Origin: Demequina sp. | Lineage (GTDB): Bacteria; Actinomycetota; Actinomycetes; Actinomycetales; Demequinaceae | DNA length: 64,000 nucleotides | Reading direction: 5' to 3' | Assembly (NCBI GenBank): GCA_024707205.1 | Contig: JANQAD010000001.1 | Span: forward strand, 2,383,979-2,447,978 | Part shown: positions 36,817 to 47,122 of the stretch, piece by piece | How the letters are laid out: each line of letters opens with the position of its first letter | How positions within the stretch are numbered: position 1 is the first letter of the stretch | Translations under genes and position numbers: made by a program | Notes under the pieces: generated by a model | Told to the model about the DNA's origin: nothing | The model's database searches: none | Seen by the model: the letters and a program-made list of their open reading frames with translations, nothing else

Positions 36817-38708
36817 GTGTCCAGCATGCCAGGTGCCGCGTCATTGGCGGCACCGCCGTGTAGCGCCGAATGGATGCTGCGCGCCGTGCCCGCCCCGATT
36901 CCCGGCACCAGCGCGAGCTGCTCTACGGATGCGGCCTTCACCTGGGCCAGCGAGCCGAAGTGCGTGATCAAGGCCTTCGCGCGAGTCACGCCCACGCCGG
37001 GGATCTCGTCCACGGCGGACGCCTTCATGGCCTTGGTCCGCTTCTTGCGGTGCTTCGAGATCGCGAAGCGGTGCGCCTCGTCGCGCACCCGCTGCAGCAG
37101 GAACAGCGCCTCCGATCCGCGGGGCAGGATGATGGGGAACTCCTGGCCCGGCACCCACACCTCTTCGAGCCGCTTCGCGAGACCCACGACGCTCACGCCC
37201 GTGATGCCCAGCTCATCGAGCACTCTCTGAGCCGCGTTCGCCTGAGGCAGCGCGCCATCGATGACGATCAACTGGGGTGGATAGGCGAACTTCGCGGACT
37301 CGCGCTCTTCCAGCGGGAGCGCGGACTCCTCGAGGTATCTCCTGAAGCGCCTCCGGATCACCTCTCCCATTGCCGCAAGGTCGTCCGCGCCGTCGGGAAT
37401 CGAGAACTGCCTGTAGTGGGCCTTCTTGGGGAGCGCGTCCTCGAACACCACCATCGAGCCCACCTGGTTGGTCCCGGACGTGTGCGAGATGTCGTAGCAC
37501 TCGATGCGCAGGGGCGCCTCGTGCAGCCCAAGGTTGTCCTGGAGCTCCTGAAGGGCCGCCGAACGTGCCGTGAGGTCCGACGCACGGCGCATCCGATGCT
37601 GCTGCAGCACCTCCTGCGCGTTCCGCCGTCCAAGGGCCGCGAGCTCCGCCTTCTTGCCGCGCTGGGCCGGACGGATTTCCACGCGCGCGCCTCGGACGCC
37701 GCTCAACCACTCCCCAACACCGGGCGGGACCGCGACGGGGACGATGATCTCGGTGGGAATGTCGGCGACATCTGCGTCGCCGTACGCCTCCTGCAGCAGC
37801 TGCTCGGTGAGTTCGGCTGTGCTCAGCGGATCCGGCTTGTCGACGACCCATCCGCGCTGCCCCGCGATGCGACCGTCGCGGACGACGAAGACGTGCGCGG
37901 CCGCCTCGAGATCTTCATCGACCACGGAGAAGACGTCGACATCGCTGCCCGCGCTCAGCACCACGGCATTGCGTTCCAGCACCGACCGGAGCGCCGTGAG
38001 GCGGTCGCGCGCACGGGCCGCAGCCTCAAAGTCCTCGCGCTCGGCGGCGGCTGTCATCTGCTCGGTGACGTCCCTGATGATGCCCTTGGCATCGCCGGCG
38101 AGAACCTCGCACACCCGCTCCGCGAGCTTCCGGTGATCCTCGGGGCTGATGCGGCCAACACACGGGGCGGCGCACTTGCCGATATACCCGAGCAGGCACG
38201 GGCGGCCCTGCCGCTCCGCCTTCTTGAACGTCGCGGGCGAGCAGGTCCTCATTGGCAGCGCGCCAATCAGCGTGTCCACCGTGTCGCGGATCGCCCACGC
38301 GCGCGCGTACGGTCCGAAGTAGCGGACCCCGGGCTTGCGCTCTCCCCGCATCACGAGCATGCGCGGGAACTCCTCGTTCATCGTCACCGCGAGATACGGG
38401 TACGACTTGTCGTCCTTGAACACGACGTTGAAGCGCGGGTCGTACCGCTTGATCCAGGTGTGTTCGAGGATCAGCGCCTCGACCTCGTTGCGCACGACGG
38501 TCCACTCGACGGACGCCGCGGTTGTCACCATGAGGCGCGTGCGGGGGTGCAGCGAGGCAAGCGGCTGGAAGTAGTTCTGCAGCCGCTGGCGCAGGTTCAC
38601 CGCCTTGCCCACGTACACCACACGGCCCGACGGGTCGCGGAACCTGTACACGCCGGCGCTCGTGGGAATGGTCCCCGGCTTGGGAAGGTAGTCGGCCGGG
38701 TTCGTCAC
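36813..38708 (-). CDS. uvrC: excinuclease ABC subunit C
   Basis: UvrC of 631 residues, making the dual incisions in nucleotide excision repair. The GIY-YIG domain starts SAGVYRFRDPSGRVVYVGKA. The cysteine-rich region follows (GYIGKCAAPCVG), then the UVR domain (TAAAEREDFEAAARARDRLTAL), the RNase H-like endonuclease (IECYDISHTSGTNQVGSMVVF) and C-terminal helix-hairpin-helix motifs (EIPGVGVTRAKALI). The GTG start has TAGGCT six bases upstream and no Shine-Dalgarno. It heads uvrC-rapZ-yvcK-whiA. Confidence 0.96.
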   Translation of the reverse strand: MTNPADYLPKPGTIPTSAGVYRFRDPSGRVVYVGKAVNLRQRLQNYFQPLASLHPRTRLMVTTAASVEWTVVRNEVEALILEHTWIKRYDPRFNVVFKDDKSYPYLAVTMNEEFPRMLVMRGERKPGVRYFGPYARAWAIRDTVDTLIGALPMRTCSPATFKKAERQGRPCLLGYIGKCAAPCVGRISPEDHRKLAERVCEVLAGDAKGIIRDVTEQMTAAAEREDFEAAARARDRLTALRSVLERNAVVLSAGSDVDVFSVVDEDLEAAAHVFVVRDGRIAGQRGWVVDKPDPLSTAELTEQLLQEAYGDADVADIPTEIIVPVAVPPGVGEWLSGVRGARVEIRPAQRGKKAELAALGRRNAQEVLQQHRMRRASDLTARSAALQELQDNLGLHEAPLRIECYDISHTSGTNQVGSMVVFEDALPKKAHYRQFSIPDGADDLAAMGEVIRRRFRRYLEESALPLEERESAKFAYPPQLIVIDGALPQANAAQRVLDELGITGVSVVGLAKRLEEVWVPGQEFPIILPRGSEALFLLQRVRDEAHRFAISKHRKKRTKAMKASAVDEIPGVGVTRAKALITHFGSLAQVKAASVEQLALVPGIGAGTARSIHSALHGGAANDAAPGMLDT

Positions 38709-38714
38709 GCTTTC

Positions 38715-38720
38715 AGCCTA
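38715..38720 (-). promoter_or_regulatory. leaderless -10 element of uvrC
   Basis: TAGGCT on the minus strand ends six bases before the GTG at 38708. Confidence 0.5.
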
Positions 38721-38744
38721 CGCGCGGGATACGACGCGCAACCG

Positions 38745-41586
38745 TCACGCCGCCGCGCTCGTGGCGAGCAGCTCCGCGAGGAAACGACCCGTGTGGCTCG
38801 CCGAGTTGGCGGCCACGTCCTCCGGGGTGCCCTCGGCGATCACGAGACCACCGCCGTTGCCGCCCTCTGGGCCCATGTCCACAACCCAGTCTGCAGACTT
38901 GATGACGTCCAGGTTGTGCTCGATCACGATCACCGTGTTGCCCTTGTCAACGAGCCCCTGGAGCACGCCGAGGAGCTTGCGCACGTCCTCGAAGTGCAGT
39001 CCGGTCGTCGGCTCGTCGAGCACGTAGATGGTGCGCCCCGTTGACCTACGCTGCAGCTCGGATGCGAGCTTCACGCGCTGCGCCTCGCCACCGAGAGAGA
39101 GTCGGCGCGGGTTGGCCAAGTCGAACGTAGCCGAGGCCCACGTCAACGAGAGTGCTGAGATGCCTCGAGATCGCCGGAATCGCCTCGAAGAACTCGGCGG
39201 CCTCCGAGATGGGCATGTTGAGCACGTCCGCCACGTTCTTGCCCTTGAAATGCACCTCGAGCGTCTCGCGGTTGTAACGGGCGCCCTTGCACACCTCGCA
39301 CGGCACGTACACGTCGGGGAGGAAGTTCATCTCGATCTTGAGCGTGCCGTCCCCAGAGCAGGCCTCGCACCGACCGCCTTTGACGTTGAAGGAGAAGCGG
39401 CCGGGCCCGTACCCGCGCACCTTGGCCTCGGTGGTCTCGGAGAACAGCTTCCGGACCCGATCCCACACTCCCGTGTAGGTCGCGGGGTTCGAGCGCGGGG
39501 TGCGGCCGATCGGCCCCTGGTCCACGTGGACGATCTTGTCGAGGTGCTCGGTGCCGGTGATGCGCGAGTGACGGCCTGGCACCTGACGCGCTCCGTTCAG
39601 CGTGTTCGCAAGCGAGGTGTACAGGATCGTGTTGACGAGCGTCGACTTCCCGGATCCCGAGACGCCAGTCACCGCGGTCAGCACCCCGAGCGGGAACTGG
39701 ACGTCGATGTCCTGCAGGTTGTGCTCGCGCGCACCCACCACGGTGAGCGTCTTGCCGTCATCGATGGGCCTGCGGACGTCCGGGAGCGGGATCTCGCGCT
39801 TTCCAGAGACGTATTGGCCCGTCAGCGAGCGATCGTTCGTGAGGAGCGCGTCCACGGTGCCCGAGTGAACCACCTCTCCCCCGTGCTCGCCCGCCCCGGG
39901 GCCGATGTCGACCACCCAGTCGGCGGTGCGGATCGTGTCCTCGTCGTGCTCGACGACGATGAGGGTGTTCCCCAGGTCCCGAAGGCGGGTGAGCGTCTCG
40001 ATGAGTCGGCGGTTGTCGCGCTGATGCAGGCCGATGCTCGGCTCGTCGAGCACGTACAAGACACCCACCAGTCCCGAGCCGATCTGCGTGGCGAGGCGGA
40101 TGCGCTGCGCCTCGCCGCCGCTCAGCGTTGCGGCCGCGCGCGACATGGTCAGGTAGTCGAGGCCAACGTCGAGCAGGAAGCCTAGGCGCGCGTCGATCTC
40201 CTTGAGAACCTGCACGGCGATCTGCCGTCCGCGCTCGTCGAGCTCGGCATTCTCGAGGAACTCGCGCGCGTTCCGTATCGAGAGGTTGCACACCTCGGCG
40301 ATCGACTTGCCTCCAACGGTGACCGCGAGCACCTCCGGCTTGAGCCGCGTCCCCTCGCACACGGGACACGGGATCTCCCGCATGTAGGCCTCGTACTTCT
40401 CGCGGGTCCAGTCCGACTCCGTCTGACCGTGGAGGCGCTCGAGCCACGTGATGGCGCCCTCGAAGCCCGTGGTGTACTGCCGCTCGCGACCGTAGCGGTT
40501 CTTGAAGCGCACGTGCACCTGATAGTTGTTGCCGTACAGCACGGCCTTCTTCGCGTCGTCGCCCAGCGTGTGCCACGGGGCTTGCATGTCGAAGCCAACC
40601 TCGTGCGACAGGGCCTCGAGGGTGCGGCCGAAGTAGTCGGACGAGACGCTCGCCCACGGTGCCACCGCCCCCTGCGCGAGGCTCAGATCGGGATCGGGGA
40701 CCACGAGATCAGGGTCCACCTCAAGCTTCACGCCGATGCCCGTGCATTCCGGGCACGCACCATAGGGGGCGTTGAACGAGAAGGTGCGCGGCTCCATCTC
40801 TTCCAAGGTGAGCACATGGTCGTTGGGGCACGCACGCTTCTCGCTGTAGCGTCGGGCGGGCGAGTCACCGTCAACGGGGTCGATGATGACGAGGCCGTCC
40901 GCGATGCGCAGCGCGGTCTCCACCGAGTCCGTGAGCCGCTGACGGATGCCGTCCCTCGCGACGAGGCGGTCGACCACGACCTCCACGTCATGCTTGAGCT
41001 TCTTCTCGAGCTGCGGCGGCTCGCTGAGTTGGACCGTCTCGCCGTCAACGCGCGCGCGGGCGAAGCCCTGGCTCTGAAGGTCTTCGAAGAGGTCCTGGTA
41101 TTCGCCCTTGCGGCCCCTCACCACAGGGGCGAGCACCTGATACCGGGTGCCCTCCGGCATCGCGAGCACGGAGTCCACGATCTGCTGCGGGGTCTGCGAG
41201 CGGATCTCCTCGCCGCACACCGGGCAATGCTGGGTGCCGACGCGCGCGTACAGCAGGCGCAGGTAGTCGTAGACCTCGGTGATGGTGCCGACGGTGGAGC
41301 GCGGATTGCGGTTCGTGGACTTCTGGTCGATCGACACCGCGGGCGACAGCCCCTCGATGAAGTCCACATCCGGCTTGTCCATCTGGCCTAGGAACTGGCG
41401 CGCGTACGCGCTCAGCGACTCGACGTAGCGGCGCTGCCCCTCCGCGAAGATGGTGTCGAAGGCGAGCGATGACTTCCCTGACCCGCTGAGGCCGCTGAAC
41501 ACGATCAGCGCGTCCCTGGGAAGGTCGAGGTCGATGCCCTTGAGGTTGTGCTCGCGCGCGCCGCGCACGATCAGCCGGTCATTCAC
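38745..41586 (-). CDS. uvrA: excinuclease ABC subunit A (frame change near 39097)
   Basis: UvrA of about 946 residues, the damage-recognition ATPase of nucleotide excision repair. It has two ABC modules ([20 protein letters not shown] near 32 and [15 protein letters not shown] near 640), [16 protein letters not shown] in the first signature, and zinc-binding cysteine groups ([22 protein letters not shown]). At the second signature, PTLS and [13 protein letters not shown] are separated by one extra base in CTCTCTCGG near 39097, probably a sequencing error. The GTG start at 41586 follows a leaderless -10, and an SOS box overlaps the -35 region. Confidence 0.93.
40848..40857 (+). repeat. AGCGTCGGGC dispersed 10-mer, coding copy
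   Basis: An exact copy within uvrA, in the segment encoding PARRYSE. Confidence 0.6.
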
Positions 41587-41592
41587 ACGGCC

Positions 41593-41598
41593 ATGCTA
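41593..41598 (-). promoter_or_regulatory. leaderless -10 element of uvrA
   Basis: TAGCAT on the minus strand ends six bases before the GTG at 41586; the -35 region is covered by the SOS box. Confidence 0.5.
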
Positions 41599-41611
41599 CG
41601 TGGAAATCCGT

Positions 41612-41627
41612 TCGAACGCATGTTCGA
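41612..41627. promoter_or_regulatory. LexA-binding SOS box upstream of uvrA
   Basis: TCGAAC-GCAT-GTTCGA is a perfect match to the actinobacterial LexA box TCGAAC-N4-GTTCGA. It lies 26 bases upstream of the uvrA start and overlaps the expected -35 position, so LexA would block uvrA until DNA damage. The rest of the 128-base gap up to terC holds no gene. Confidence 0.88.
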
Positions 41628-41714
41628 ATCGCGGTTGATTCCCAAGGGTCTTGGTGACGGAAGGGGCAGATGTTACCTAGTTGAGGCTCATCTGAGTCAC
41701 ACGAGTCACACCCG

Positions 41715-42707
41715 TCACATTGACCCTTGGGAGTCATTGCGGCCGCGGGTCGCTATGAGGCTTGCCACCGCCGCAGTGCCGACCACCACGATGATCACCA
41801 CGAGCGACACCCAGGTGGGCATTTCGGGAATCGCGTGGATCGGCTCGCCGCCGTTGATGAACGGCAGGGTGTTCTCCCGCAGCGCCTCGAAGATGAGCTT
41901 GATGCCGATGAACGCGAGAATTACAGCGAGCCCGTACGAGAGGTAGATGAGCCTCGCGAGCAGCCCCTGCACCACGAAGAACAGCTGCCGCAGTCCCATG
42001 AGCGCGAACGCGTTCGCCGTGAACACGATGTAGGGATCCTGGGTGAGGCCGAAGATCGCCGGGATCGAGTCCAGCGCGAAGAGCACGTCGGTGGTGCCGA
42101 TCGCGATCATCACGATCAGGAGCGGCGTGATGAAGCGCCTGCCGTTCTCGCGCACCATGAGCGCCGGCCCGCGGTAGTCGGTCGTGGTGGGGAACACCTT
42201 GCGCACCCAGCGGGTGATGCGGTTCTCCTTGTACTCGACGTCCCCCTCCTCCGCACCGCCCTCGCGGGCAACGGAGAACGCGGTCCAGATGAGGAAGATC
42301 CCGAAGAGGTAGAACACCCAGGTGAATGCGGCCAGCGCCGCGGCGCCGACGGCGATGAAGACCGCGCGCAGTACGAGCGCTATCGCGACGCCGACGAGCA
42401 GCACCCGCTGCCGATAGAGCGCGGGAACGGCGAAGCGCGTCAGGATGACGAGGAAGACGAACAGGTTGTCGACGCTCAGCGACCACTCGGTGATGTAGCC
42501 CGCGAAGAACTCCGTGGCCTTCTGCGCGGAGTTCCACGCGATCATGCTGAGACCGAAGATCGCGGCGAGCGAGATGTAGAAGAGCGTCCAGCGCGTCGAC
42601 TCGCGGAAGGTTGGCTCGTGCGGGTTCCGCACCACGAGGAAGTAGTCGAAGACGAAGAGCCCGACGACGGCCGCGACGGTGATCACCCAGACGGCCGTCG
42701 ATTCCAC
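41715..42707 (-). CDS. TerC family integral membrane protein
   Basis: A TerC-family protein of 330 residues with about nine membrane segments, several carrying acidic residues (FFAGYITEWSLSVDNLFVFLVI near 72; TTDVLFALDSIPAIFGL near 208). The family includes tellurite-resistance TerC and the Alx/MeeY manganese exporters that metallate exported proteins; ion specificity cannot be read here. The GTG start has TAGGAT six bases upstream (leaderless). It lies between uvrB and uvrA on the same strand. Confidence 0.92.
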   Translation of the reverse strand: MESTAVWVITVAAVVGLFVFDYFLVVRNPHEPTFRESTRWTLFYISLAAIFGLSMIAWNSAQKATEFFAGYITEWSLSVDNLFVFLVILTRFAVPALYRQRVLLVGVAIALVLRAVFIAVGAAALAAFTWVFYLFGIFLIWTAFSVAREGGAEEGDVEYKENRITRWVRKVFPTTTDYRGPALMVRENGRRFITPLLIVMIAIGTTDVLFALDSIPAIFGLTQDPYIVFTANAFALMGLRQLFFVVQGLLARLIYLSYGLAVILAFIGIKLIFEALRENTLPFINGGEPIHAIPEMPTWVSLVVIIVVVGTAAVASLIATRGRNDSQGSM

Positions 42708-42713
42708 CAGCCC

Positions 42714-42719
42714 ATCCTA
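42714..42719 (-). promoter_or_regulatory. leaderless -10 element of the terC-type gene
   Basis: TAGGAT on the minus strand ends six bases before the GTG at 42707. Confidence 0.5.
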
Positions 42720-42744
42720 GGGGCGGCCGCCCAGACACCCTCGC

Positions 42745-44799
42745 CTACTGTGCACCGAGCATCTGCCGCAGTTCCTTCTTGAGTTCCGCGATCTCGTCCC
42801 TCAGCCGCGCTGCCAACTCGAACTGCAGTTCCGCGGCCGCCCCACGCATTTGCGCAGACAGGTCCTCGATGAGTTGCGTGAGCTCCTCGGCAGGGCGATC
42901 GGCCATGGGCGTTCGCGCGCCCGACGGGGTGGGTGCCTTCTTCGCTTCCTTGAGGGTCTTCGCGGTGTCGGCTTCCTCGCGCGCGAGCATCTCGGTGATG
43001 TCGCCGATGCGCTTGCGCAGCGGGGTGGGGTCGATGCCGTTCGCCTCGTTGAACGCGATCTGCAGGTCTCGCCTGCGGTTGGTCTCGTCGATCGCGGACT
43101 TCATGGAGTCGGTGATGACGTCCGCGTACATGTGCACCTCGCCGGAGACGTTTCGCGCCGCGCGACCGATGGTCTGGATGAGGGACGTACCCGAGCGCAG
43201 GAAACCCTCCTTGTCCGCATCGAGGATGCTGACGAGCGAGACCTCCGGAAGGTCGAGCCCCTCCCGGAGCAGGTTGATGCCGACGAGGACGTCGAAGCGA
43301 CCCATGCGCAGTTCGCGAAGCAGCTCCACGCGCCGCAGCGTGTCCACGTCCGAGTGCAGGTACTCGACGCGCACGCCGCGTTCCGCGAGATAGTCGGTGA
43401 GGTCCTCCGCCATCTTCTTGGTAAGCGTGGTGACGAGTACCCTCTCGTCGCGCTCTACGCGCAACCTCACCTGCTCCAGCAGGTCGTCGATCTGGCCCTC
43501 GGTCGGCTTCACGACCACCAAGGGGTCAACGAGCCCGGTGGGCCGAATGATCTGCTGAACCACGCCGTCGGCCCGTTCCAGCTCGTACTGGCCCGGCGTG
43601 GCCGAGAGGTACACGGTCTGCCCGATGCGGTCCTGGAACTCCTCCCACTTGAGCGGGCGGTTGTCCAGGGCTGAGGGAAGCCGGAAGCCGTGATCCACCA
43701 GGGTTCTCTTTCGAGACTGATCGCCGTGGAACATCGCCCCGATCTGCGGCACCGTGACGTGGGACTCGTCGATGACGAGCAGGAAGTCCTCGGGGAAGTA
43801 GTCGAGCAACGTGTGCGGCGGCGTTCCCGTCTCGCGCTGCTCGATGTGCCGCGAGTAGTTCTCGATGCCAGAGCACGTGCCCACCGAGCGCATCATCTCG
43901 AGGTCGAAGGTGGTGCGCATCTTGAGCCGCTGCGCCTCGAGCAGCTTGCCTTGGCTCTCCAGCTCAAGCAACCGCTCGCCCAGCTCCTGCTCGATGGTCG
44001 AGATGGCGCGGAGCATGCGCTGCTCGCTCGCGACGTAGTGGGACGCCGGGAAGATGTGCACCTGCTCCTTCTGAGCGATGACATCGCCCGTGAGCGGATG
44101 CAGCGTGTACAGCGCCTCTATCTCGTCGCCGAAGAACTCGATGCGGATCGCCTGCTCCTCGTACACGGGGATGATCTCCACCGTGTCTCCACGCACGCGG
44201 AACGTGCCGCGAGTGAATGCGAGGTCATTGCGCGAGTACTGCATCTGCACGAACTCGCGCAGCAGCGCGTCACGGTCCAGGGTGTCGCCGACCGCGAGCG
44301 TCACCATCCCGTTGATGTACTCCTCGGGAGTGCCGAGGCCGTAGATGCAGCTCACCGATGACACGACGACAACATCGCGCCTGGTCAGCAGCGAGTTGGT
44401 CGCCGAGTACCGCAGCCGCTCCACCTCCTCATTGATCGAGGAGTCCTTCTCGATGTAGGTGTCCGTCTGCGGAACGTACGCCTCCGGCTGGTAGTAGTCG
44501 TAGTAGCTCACGAAGTACTCGACCGCGTTGTTCGGCAGGAGCTCGTGGAACTCGTTGGTGAGCTGCGCGGCAAGCGTCTTGTTGTGCGCCATCACGAGCG
44601 TTGGCCGCTGCAGCCTCTCGATGAGCCACGCCGTCGTCGCCGACTTTCCGGTTCCCGTGGCGCCAAGGAGCACCACGTTCTTCTCCCCCGCCTGGATGCG
44701 CGCGGCAAGGTCATCGATCGCGGCCGGCTGGTCGCCGGAAGGCGTGTACTCCGAGATCACCTGGAACGGGTTCTCCGCGCGGCGCAGGTCTGACGTCAT
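42745..44799 (-). CDS. uvrB: excinuclease ABC subunit B
   Basis: UvrB of 684 residues, the helicase-like damage verifier that loads UvrC. Walker A is [18 protein letters not shown] near 44, the beta-hairpin is [29 protein letters not shown] near 105, DESHV is Walker B, and the C-terminal UVR domain ([24 protein letters not shown]) binds UvrC. The ATG at 44799 has TACGGT six bases upstream and no Shine-Dalgarno. No SOS box is seen in its short upstream gap. Confidence 0.97.
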   Translation of the reverse strand: MTSDLRRAENPFQVISEYTPSGDQPAAIDDLAARIQAGEKNVVLLGATGTGKSATTAWLIERLQRPTLVMAHNKTLAAQLTNEFHELLPNNAVEYFVSYYDYYQPEAYVPQTDTYIEKDSSINEEVERLRYSATNSLLTRRDVVVVSSVSCIYGLGTPEEYINGMVTLAVGDTLDRDALLREFVQMQYSRNDLAFTRGTFRVRGDTVEIIPVYEEQAIRIEFFGDEIEALYTLHPLTGDVIAQKEQVHIFPASHYVASEQRMLRAISTIEQELGERLLELESQGKLLEAQRLKMRTTFDLEMMRSVGTCSGIENYSRHIEQRETGTPPHTLLDYFPEDFLLVIDESHVTVPQIGAMFHGDQSRKRTLVDHGFRLPSALDNRPLKWEEFQDRIGQTVYLSATPGQYELERADGVVQQIIRPTGLVDPLVVVKPTEGQIDDLLEQVRLRVERDERVLVTTLTKKMAEDLTDYLAERGVRVEYLHSDVDTLRRVELLRELRMGRFDVLVGINLLREGLDLPEVSLVSILDADKEGFLRSGTSLIQTIGRAARNVSGEVHMYADVITDSMKSAIDETNRRRDLQIAFNEANGIDPTPLRKRIGDITEMLAREEADTAKTLKEAKKAPTPSGARTPMADRPAEELTQLIEDLSAQMRGAAAELQFELAARLRDEIAELKKELRQMLGAQ

Positions 44800-44805
44800 G
44801 CGTCA

Positions 44806-44811
44806 ACCGTA
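44806..44811 (-). promoter_or_regulatory. leaderless -10 element of uvrB
   Basis: TACGGT on the minus strand ends six bases before the ATG at 44799. Confidence 0.45.
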
Positions 44812-44834
44812 CGCCGGGGCACTGACATGGCCCT

Positions 44835-45428
44835 TCAGTGGGGCACGTGCTCGAGCCAGAAGGCGTCGACCTGCGCGGCAAGCTGCTCAGGCGAGCCAGA
44901 GCCGTCGAGCACGACGTCCGCCACCGCGGCCCGCTGCTCGTCCGTGGCCTGCGCCTCGATCCTCGCCACGGCGTCGGTCCGCGTCATGCCGCGAGTGGCG
45001 ATGAGCCGCTCCACGCGCACGTCCTGCGGAGCTGCGACGGTGACGACCAGGTCAAAGTCGCCGCCTTGGCCCGTCTCCACCAGCAGCGGGATGTCATGCA
45101 CCACCACATCGACGCCATCGAGCCGTGCCTGCCTGTCAGCCGCCAGCGCCGCCGCGATGACGTAGGGGTGAACGATGTCGTTGAGTCGCGCTCGGTCCGC
45201 ATCGGTCGCAAACACGATCCGGGCGAGCGCCGGGCGATCCAGCTGCCCATCCGCGAGCACGGCATCCCCGAACATGGCCACGATGTCCACGAGCGCCGCA
45301 GAGCCGGGCTCAACGACGCGTCGCGCAAGCACGTCGTGGTCGATCAGGCGGGCGCCGAGCAACTCGAAGCGATGAGCGGCCGTCGACTTTCCCGCCCCTA
45401 TTCCCCCGGTGAGGCCTATGCGCAGCAT
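44835..45428 (-). CDS. coaE: dephospho-CoA kinase
   Basis: Dephospho-CoA kinase of 197 residues, the last step of coenzyme A synthesis. The P-loop is IGLTGGIGAGKSTAAHRFELLG, followed by LIDHDVLARRVVEPG (substrate aspartate) and VVVHDIPLLVETG. The ATG at 45428 is preferred because GGAAGA lies at proper spacing; the in-frame ATG three codons earlier directly abuts that site. It follows rpsA, the usual actinobacterial order, but two hairpins separate them. Confidence 0.93.
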   Translation of the reverse strand: MLRIGLTGGIGAGKSTAAHRFELLGARLIDHDVLARRVVEPGSAALVDIVAMFGDAVLADGQLDRPALARIVFATDADRARLNDIVHPYVIAAALAADRQARLDGVDVVVHDIPLLVETGQGGDFDLVVTVAAPQDVRVERLIATRGMTRTDAVARIEAQATDEQRAAVADVVLDGSGSPEQLAAQVDAFWLEHVPH

Positions 45429-45445
45429 GCTCGGCATCTTCCACG

Positions 45446-45494
45446 GCCCGACGCTGTGGGCAAATTCCAGCGGAAGGTTGCCACAGCGTCGGGC
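45446..45494. repeat. inverted pair of the AGCGTCGGGC 10-mer between rpsA and coaE
   Basis: GCCCGACGCTGTGG (45446-45459) and CCACAGCGTCGGGC (45481-45494) form a perfect 14-bp inverted repeat. A second small stem (TTCC/GGAA) lies inside the 21-base spacer. Both arms contain exact 10-mers. It is separate from, and downstream of, the rpsA terminator. Confidence 0.75.
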
Positions 45495-45499
45495 ATGAC

Positions 45500-45532
45500 A
45501 AGGGGCCCGCCACCAGCGGTGACGGGCCCCTT
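45500..45532 (-). terminator. rpsA terminator
   Basis: AAGGGGCCCG (45500-45509) pairs with CGGGCCCCTT (45523-45532), with inner CACC/GGTG, forming a very stable hairpin 16 bases after the rpsA stop. Confidence 0.8.
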
Positions 45533-45548
45533 GGCGTAACGCAGAGCG

Positions 45549-47036
45549 TTAGTTGCCGGTGAGCTTCTCGCGAAGCGCGGCGAGGCGCTCGTCCGAGGCC
45601 AGCGTGCCCTCGGAGGAGTCCTCGTCGTGAGAGGAGTACGAGGTGGCGGAGCCGCCCTCGCTCTTGCCTGCGCGCTTCTTGGGAGCGGGCGCGGTCGCCT
45701 CTGCCTCCGCGGCCGCAGCATCCTGCTTCGCGACGAACGCCTTGTGGGCCTCCCAGCGCTCGTGAGCACGCGCGTAGTCCGCCTCCCAGGCCTCGCGCTC
45801 GGCGTCGAAGCCCTCGCGCCATTCCTGGGTCTCGGGGTCGAAGCCCTCCGGGTACTTGTAGTTGCCGGCAGCGTCGTACTCGGCGGTCATGCCGTACAGC
45901 GCAGGGTCGAAGTCCTCGCCGTTCGGGTCGACGCCCTCGTTCGCCTGCTTGATGGACAGCGAGATGCGGCGACGCTCGAGGTCGATGTCGATGATCTTGA
46001 CGAACACCTCTTCATCGGCGGAGACGACCTGCTCGGGCAGCTCAACGTGGCGCACGGACAGCTCGGAGATGTGCACGAGGCCCTCGATGCCCTCGAAGAC
46101 CCGAACGAACGCGCCGAAGGGAACGAGCTTGGTGACCTTGCCGGGCACGATCTGGCCGATCGCATGGGTGCGCGCGTACACGGCCCACGGGTCCTCCTGC
46201 GTGGCCTTGAGCGACAGGGACACGCGCTCGCGGTCCATGTCGATCTCGAGCACCTCGACCTCGACCTCCTGGCCCACGTTGACGACCTCGGTGGGGTGGT
46301 CGATGTGCTTCCAGGACAGCTCGGAGACGTGCACGAGGCCGTCAACGCCGCCGAGGTCGACGAACGCACCGAAGTTGACGATCGAGGACACGACGCCCTT
46401 GCGGACCTGGCCAGGAGCCAGCGCGGTGAGGAACGTGGAGCGCACCTCGGACTGCGTCTGCTCGAGGAAGGCGCGGCGCGACAGGACCACGTTGTTGCGG
46501 TTCTTGTCGAGCTCGATGATCTTCGCCTCGATCTGCTGACCGATGTAGGGGCCGAGATCGCGCACGCGGCGCATCTCGACGAGCGAGGCGGGAAGGAAGC
46601 CACGGAGGCCGATGTCCACGATGAGGCCGCCCTTGACGACCTCGATGACCGTGCCGGAGACGATGCCGTCCTCTTCCTTCACCTTCTCGATCGAGCCCCA
46701 GGCGCGCTCGTACTGTGCGCGCTTCTTGGACAGGATGAGGCGGCCTTCCTTGTCCTCCTTGGTGAGAACGAGGGCCTCGATGGTGTCGCCGACGTTCACG
46801 ACCTCGTCGGGGTCGGCGTCGTGGCGGATGGACAGCTCGCGGGCGGGGATGACGCCCTCGGTCTTGTAACCGATGTCGAGGAGGACCTCGTCACGGTCGA
46901 CCTTGACGATGATGCCTTCAACAAGGTCACCGTCGTCGAAGTTCTTGATGGTTGCGTCAATCGCGGCGAGGAAGTCTTCGCTCGAGCCGATGTCGTTGAC
47001 GGCAATCTGGGTGGTCTCGGGGGTGGATACGGACAT
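45549..47036 (-). CDS. rpsA: 30S ribosomal protein S1
   Basis: Ribosomal protein S1 of 495 residues with four S1 RNA-binding domains at roughly residues 32-105, 118-188, 205-275 and 290-362 (for example VKGGLIVDIGLRGFLPASLVEMRRV; SSIVNFGAFVDLGGVDGLVHVSELSW; TKLVPFGAFVRVFEGIEGLVHISELS). An acidic tail rich in alanine and glutamate follows. Four domains rather than six is the actinobacterial form. A GGAG element 11 bases before the ATG is the likely ribosome-binding site. Confidence 0.97.
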   Translation of the reverse strand: MSVSTPETTQIAVNDIGSSEDFLAAIDATIKNFDDGDLVEGIIVKVDRDEVLLDIGYKTEGVIPARELSIRHDADPDEVVNVGDTIEALVLTKEDKEGRLILSKKRAQYERAWGSIEKVKEEDGIVSGTVIEVVKGGLIVDIGLRGFLPASLVEMRRVRDLGPYIGQQIEAKIIELDKNRNNVVLSRRAFLEQTQSEVRSTFLTALAPGQVRKGVVSSIVNFGAFVDLGGVDGLVHVSELSWKHIDHPTEVVNVGQEVEVEVLEIDMDRERVSLSLKATQEDPWAVYARTHAIGQIVPGKVTKLVPFGAFVRVFEGIEGLVHISELSVRHVELPEQVVSADEEVFVKIIDIDLERRRISLSIKQANEGVDPNGEDFDPALYGMTAEYDAAGNYKYPEGFDPETQEWREGFDAEREAWEADYARAHERWEAHKAFVAKQDAAAAEAEATAPAPKKRAGKSEGGSATSYSSHDEDSSEGTLASDERLAALREKLTGN

Positions 47037-47122
47037 TAAGGAGTAGCTCCGATGGATGGGGGATTCGGTATGAATATGGACGTGGCCGAAGGGCGCGCGA
47101 GGGCGCAAAATGGCCAACGGAC

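Noticed and set aside
41611-41628. The TTCGAA palindromes as part of a tRNA T-loop
   Set aside because: Similar GTTCGAA strings occur in tRNAs, but there is no cloverleaf around this site and the symmetry matches the LexA box exactly.
45310-45822. Arginine-rich open frame overlapping the rpsA tail and coaE
   Set aside because: It is a shadow of the acidic rpsA C-terminus in another frame and crosses the rpsA terminator.
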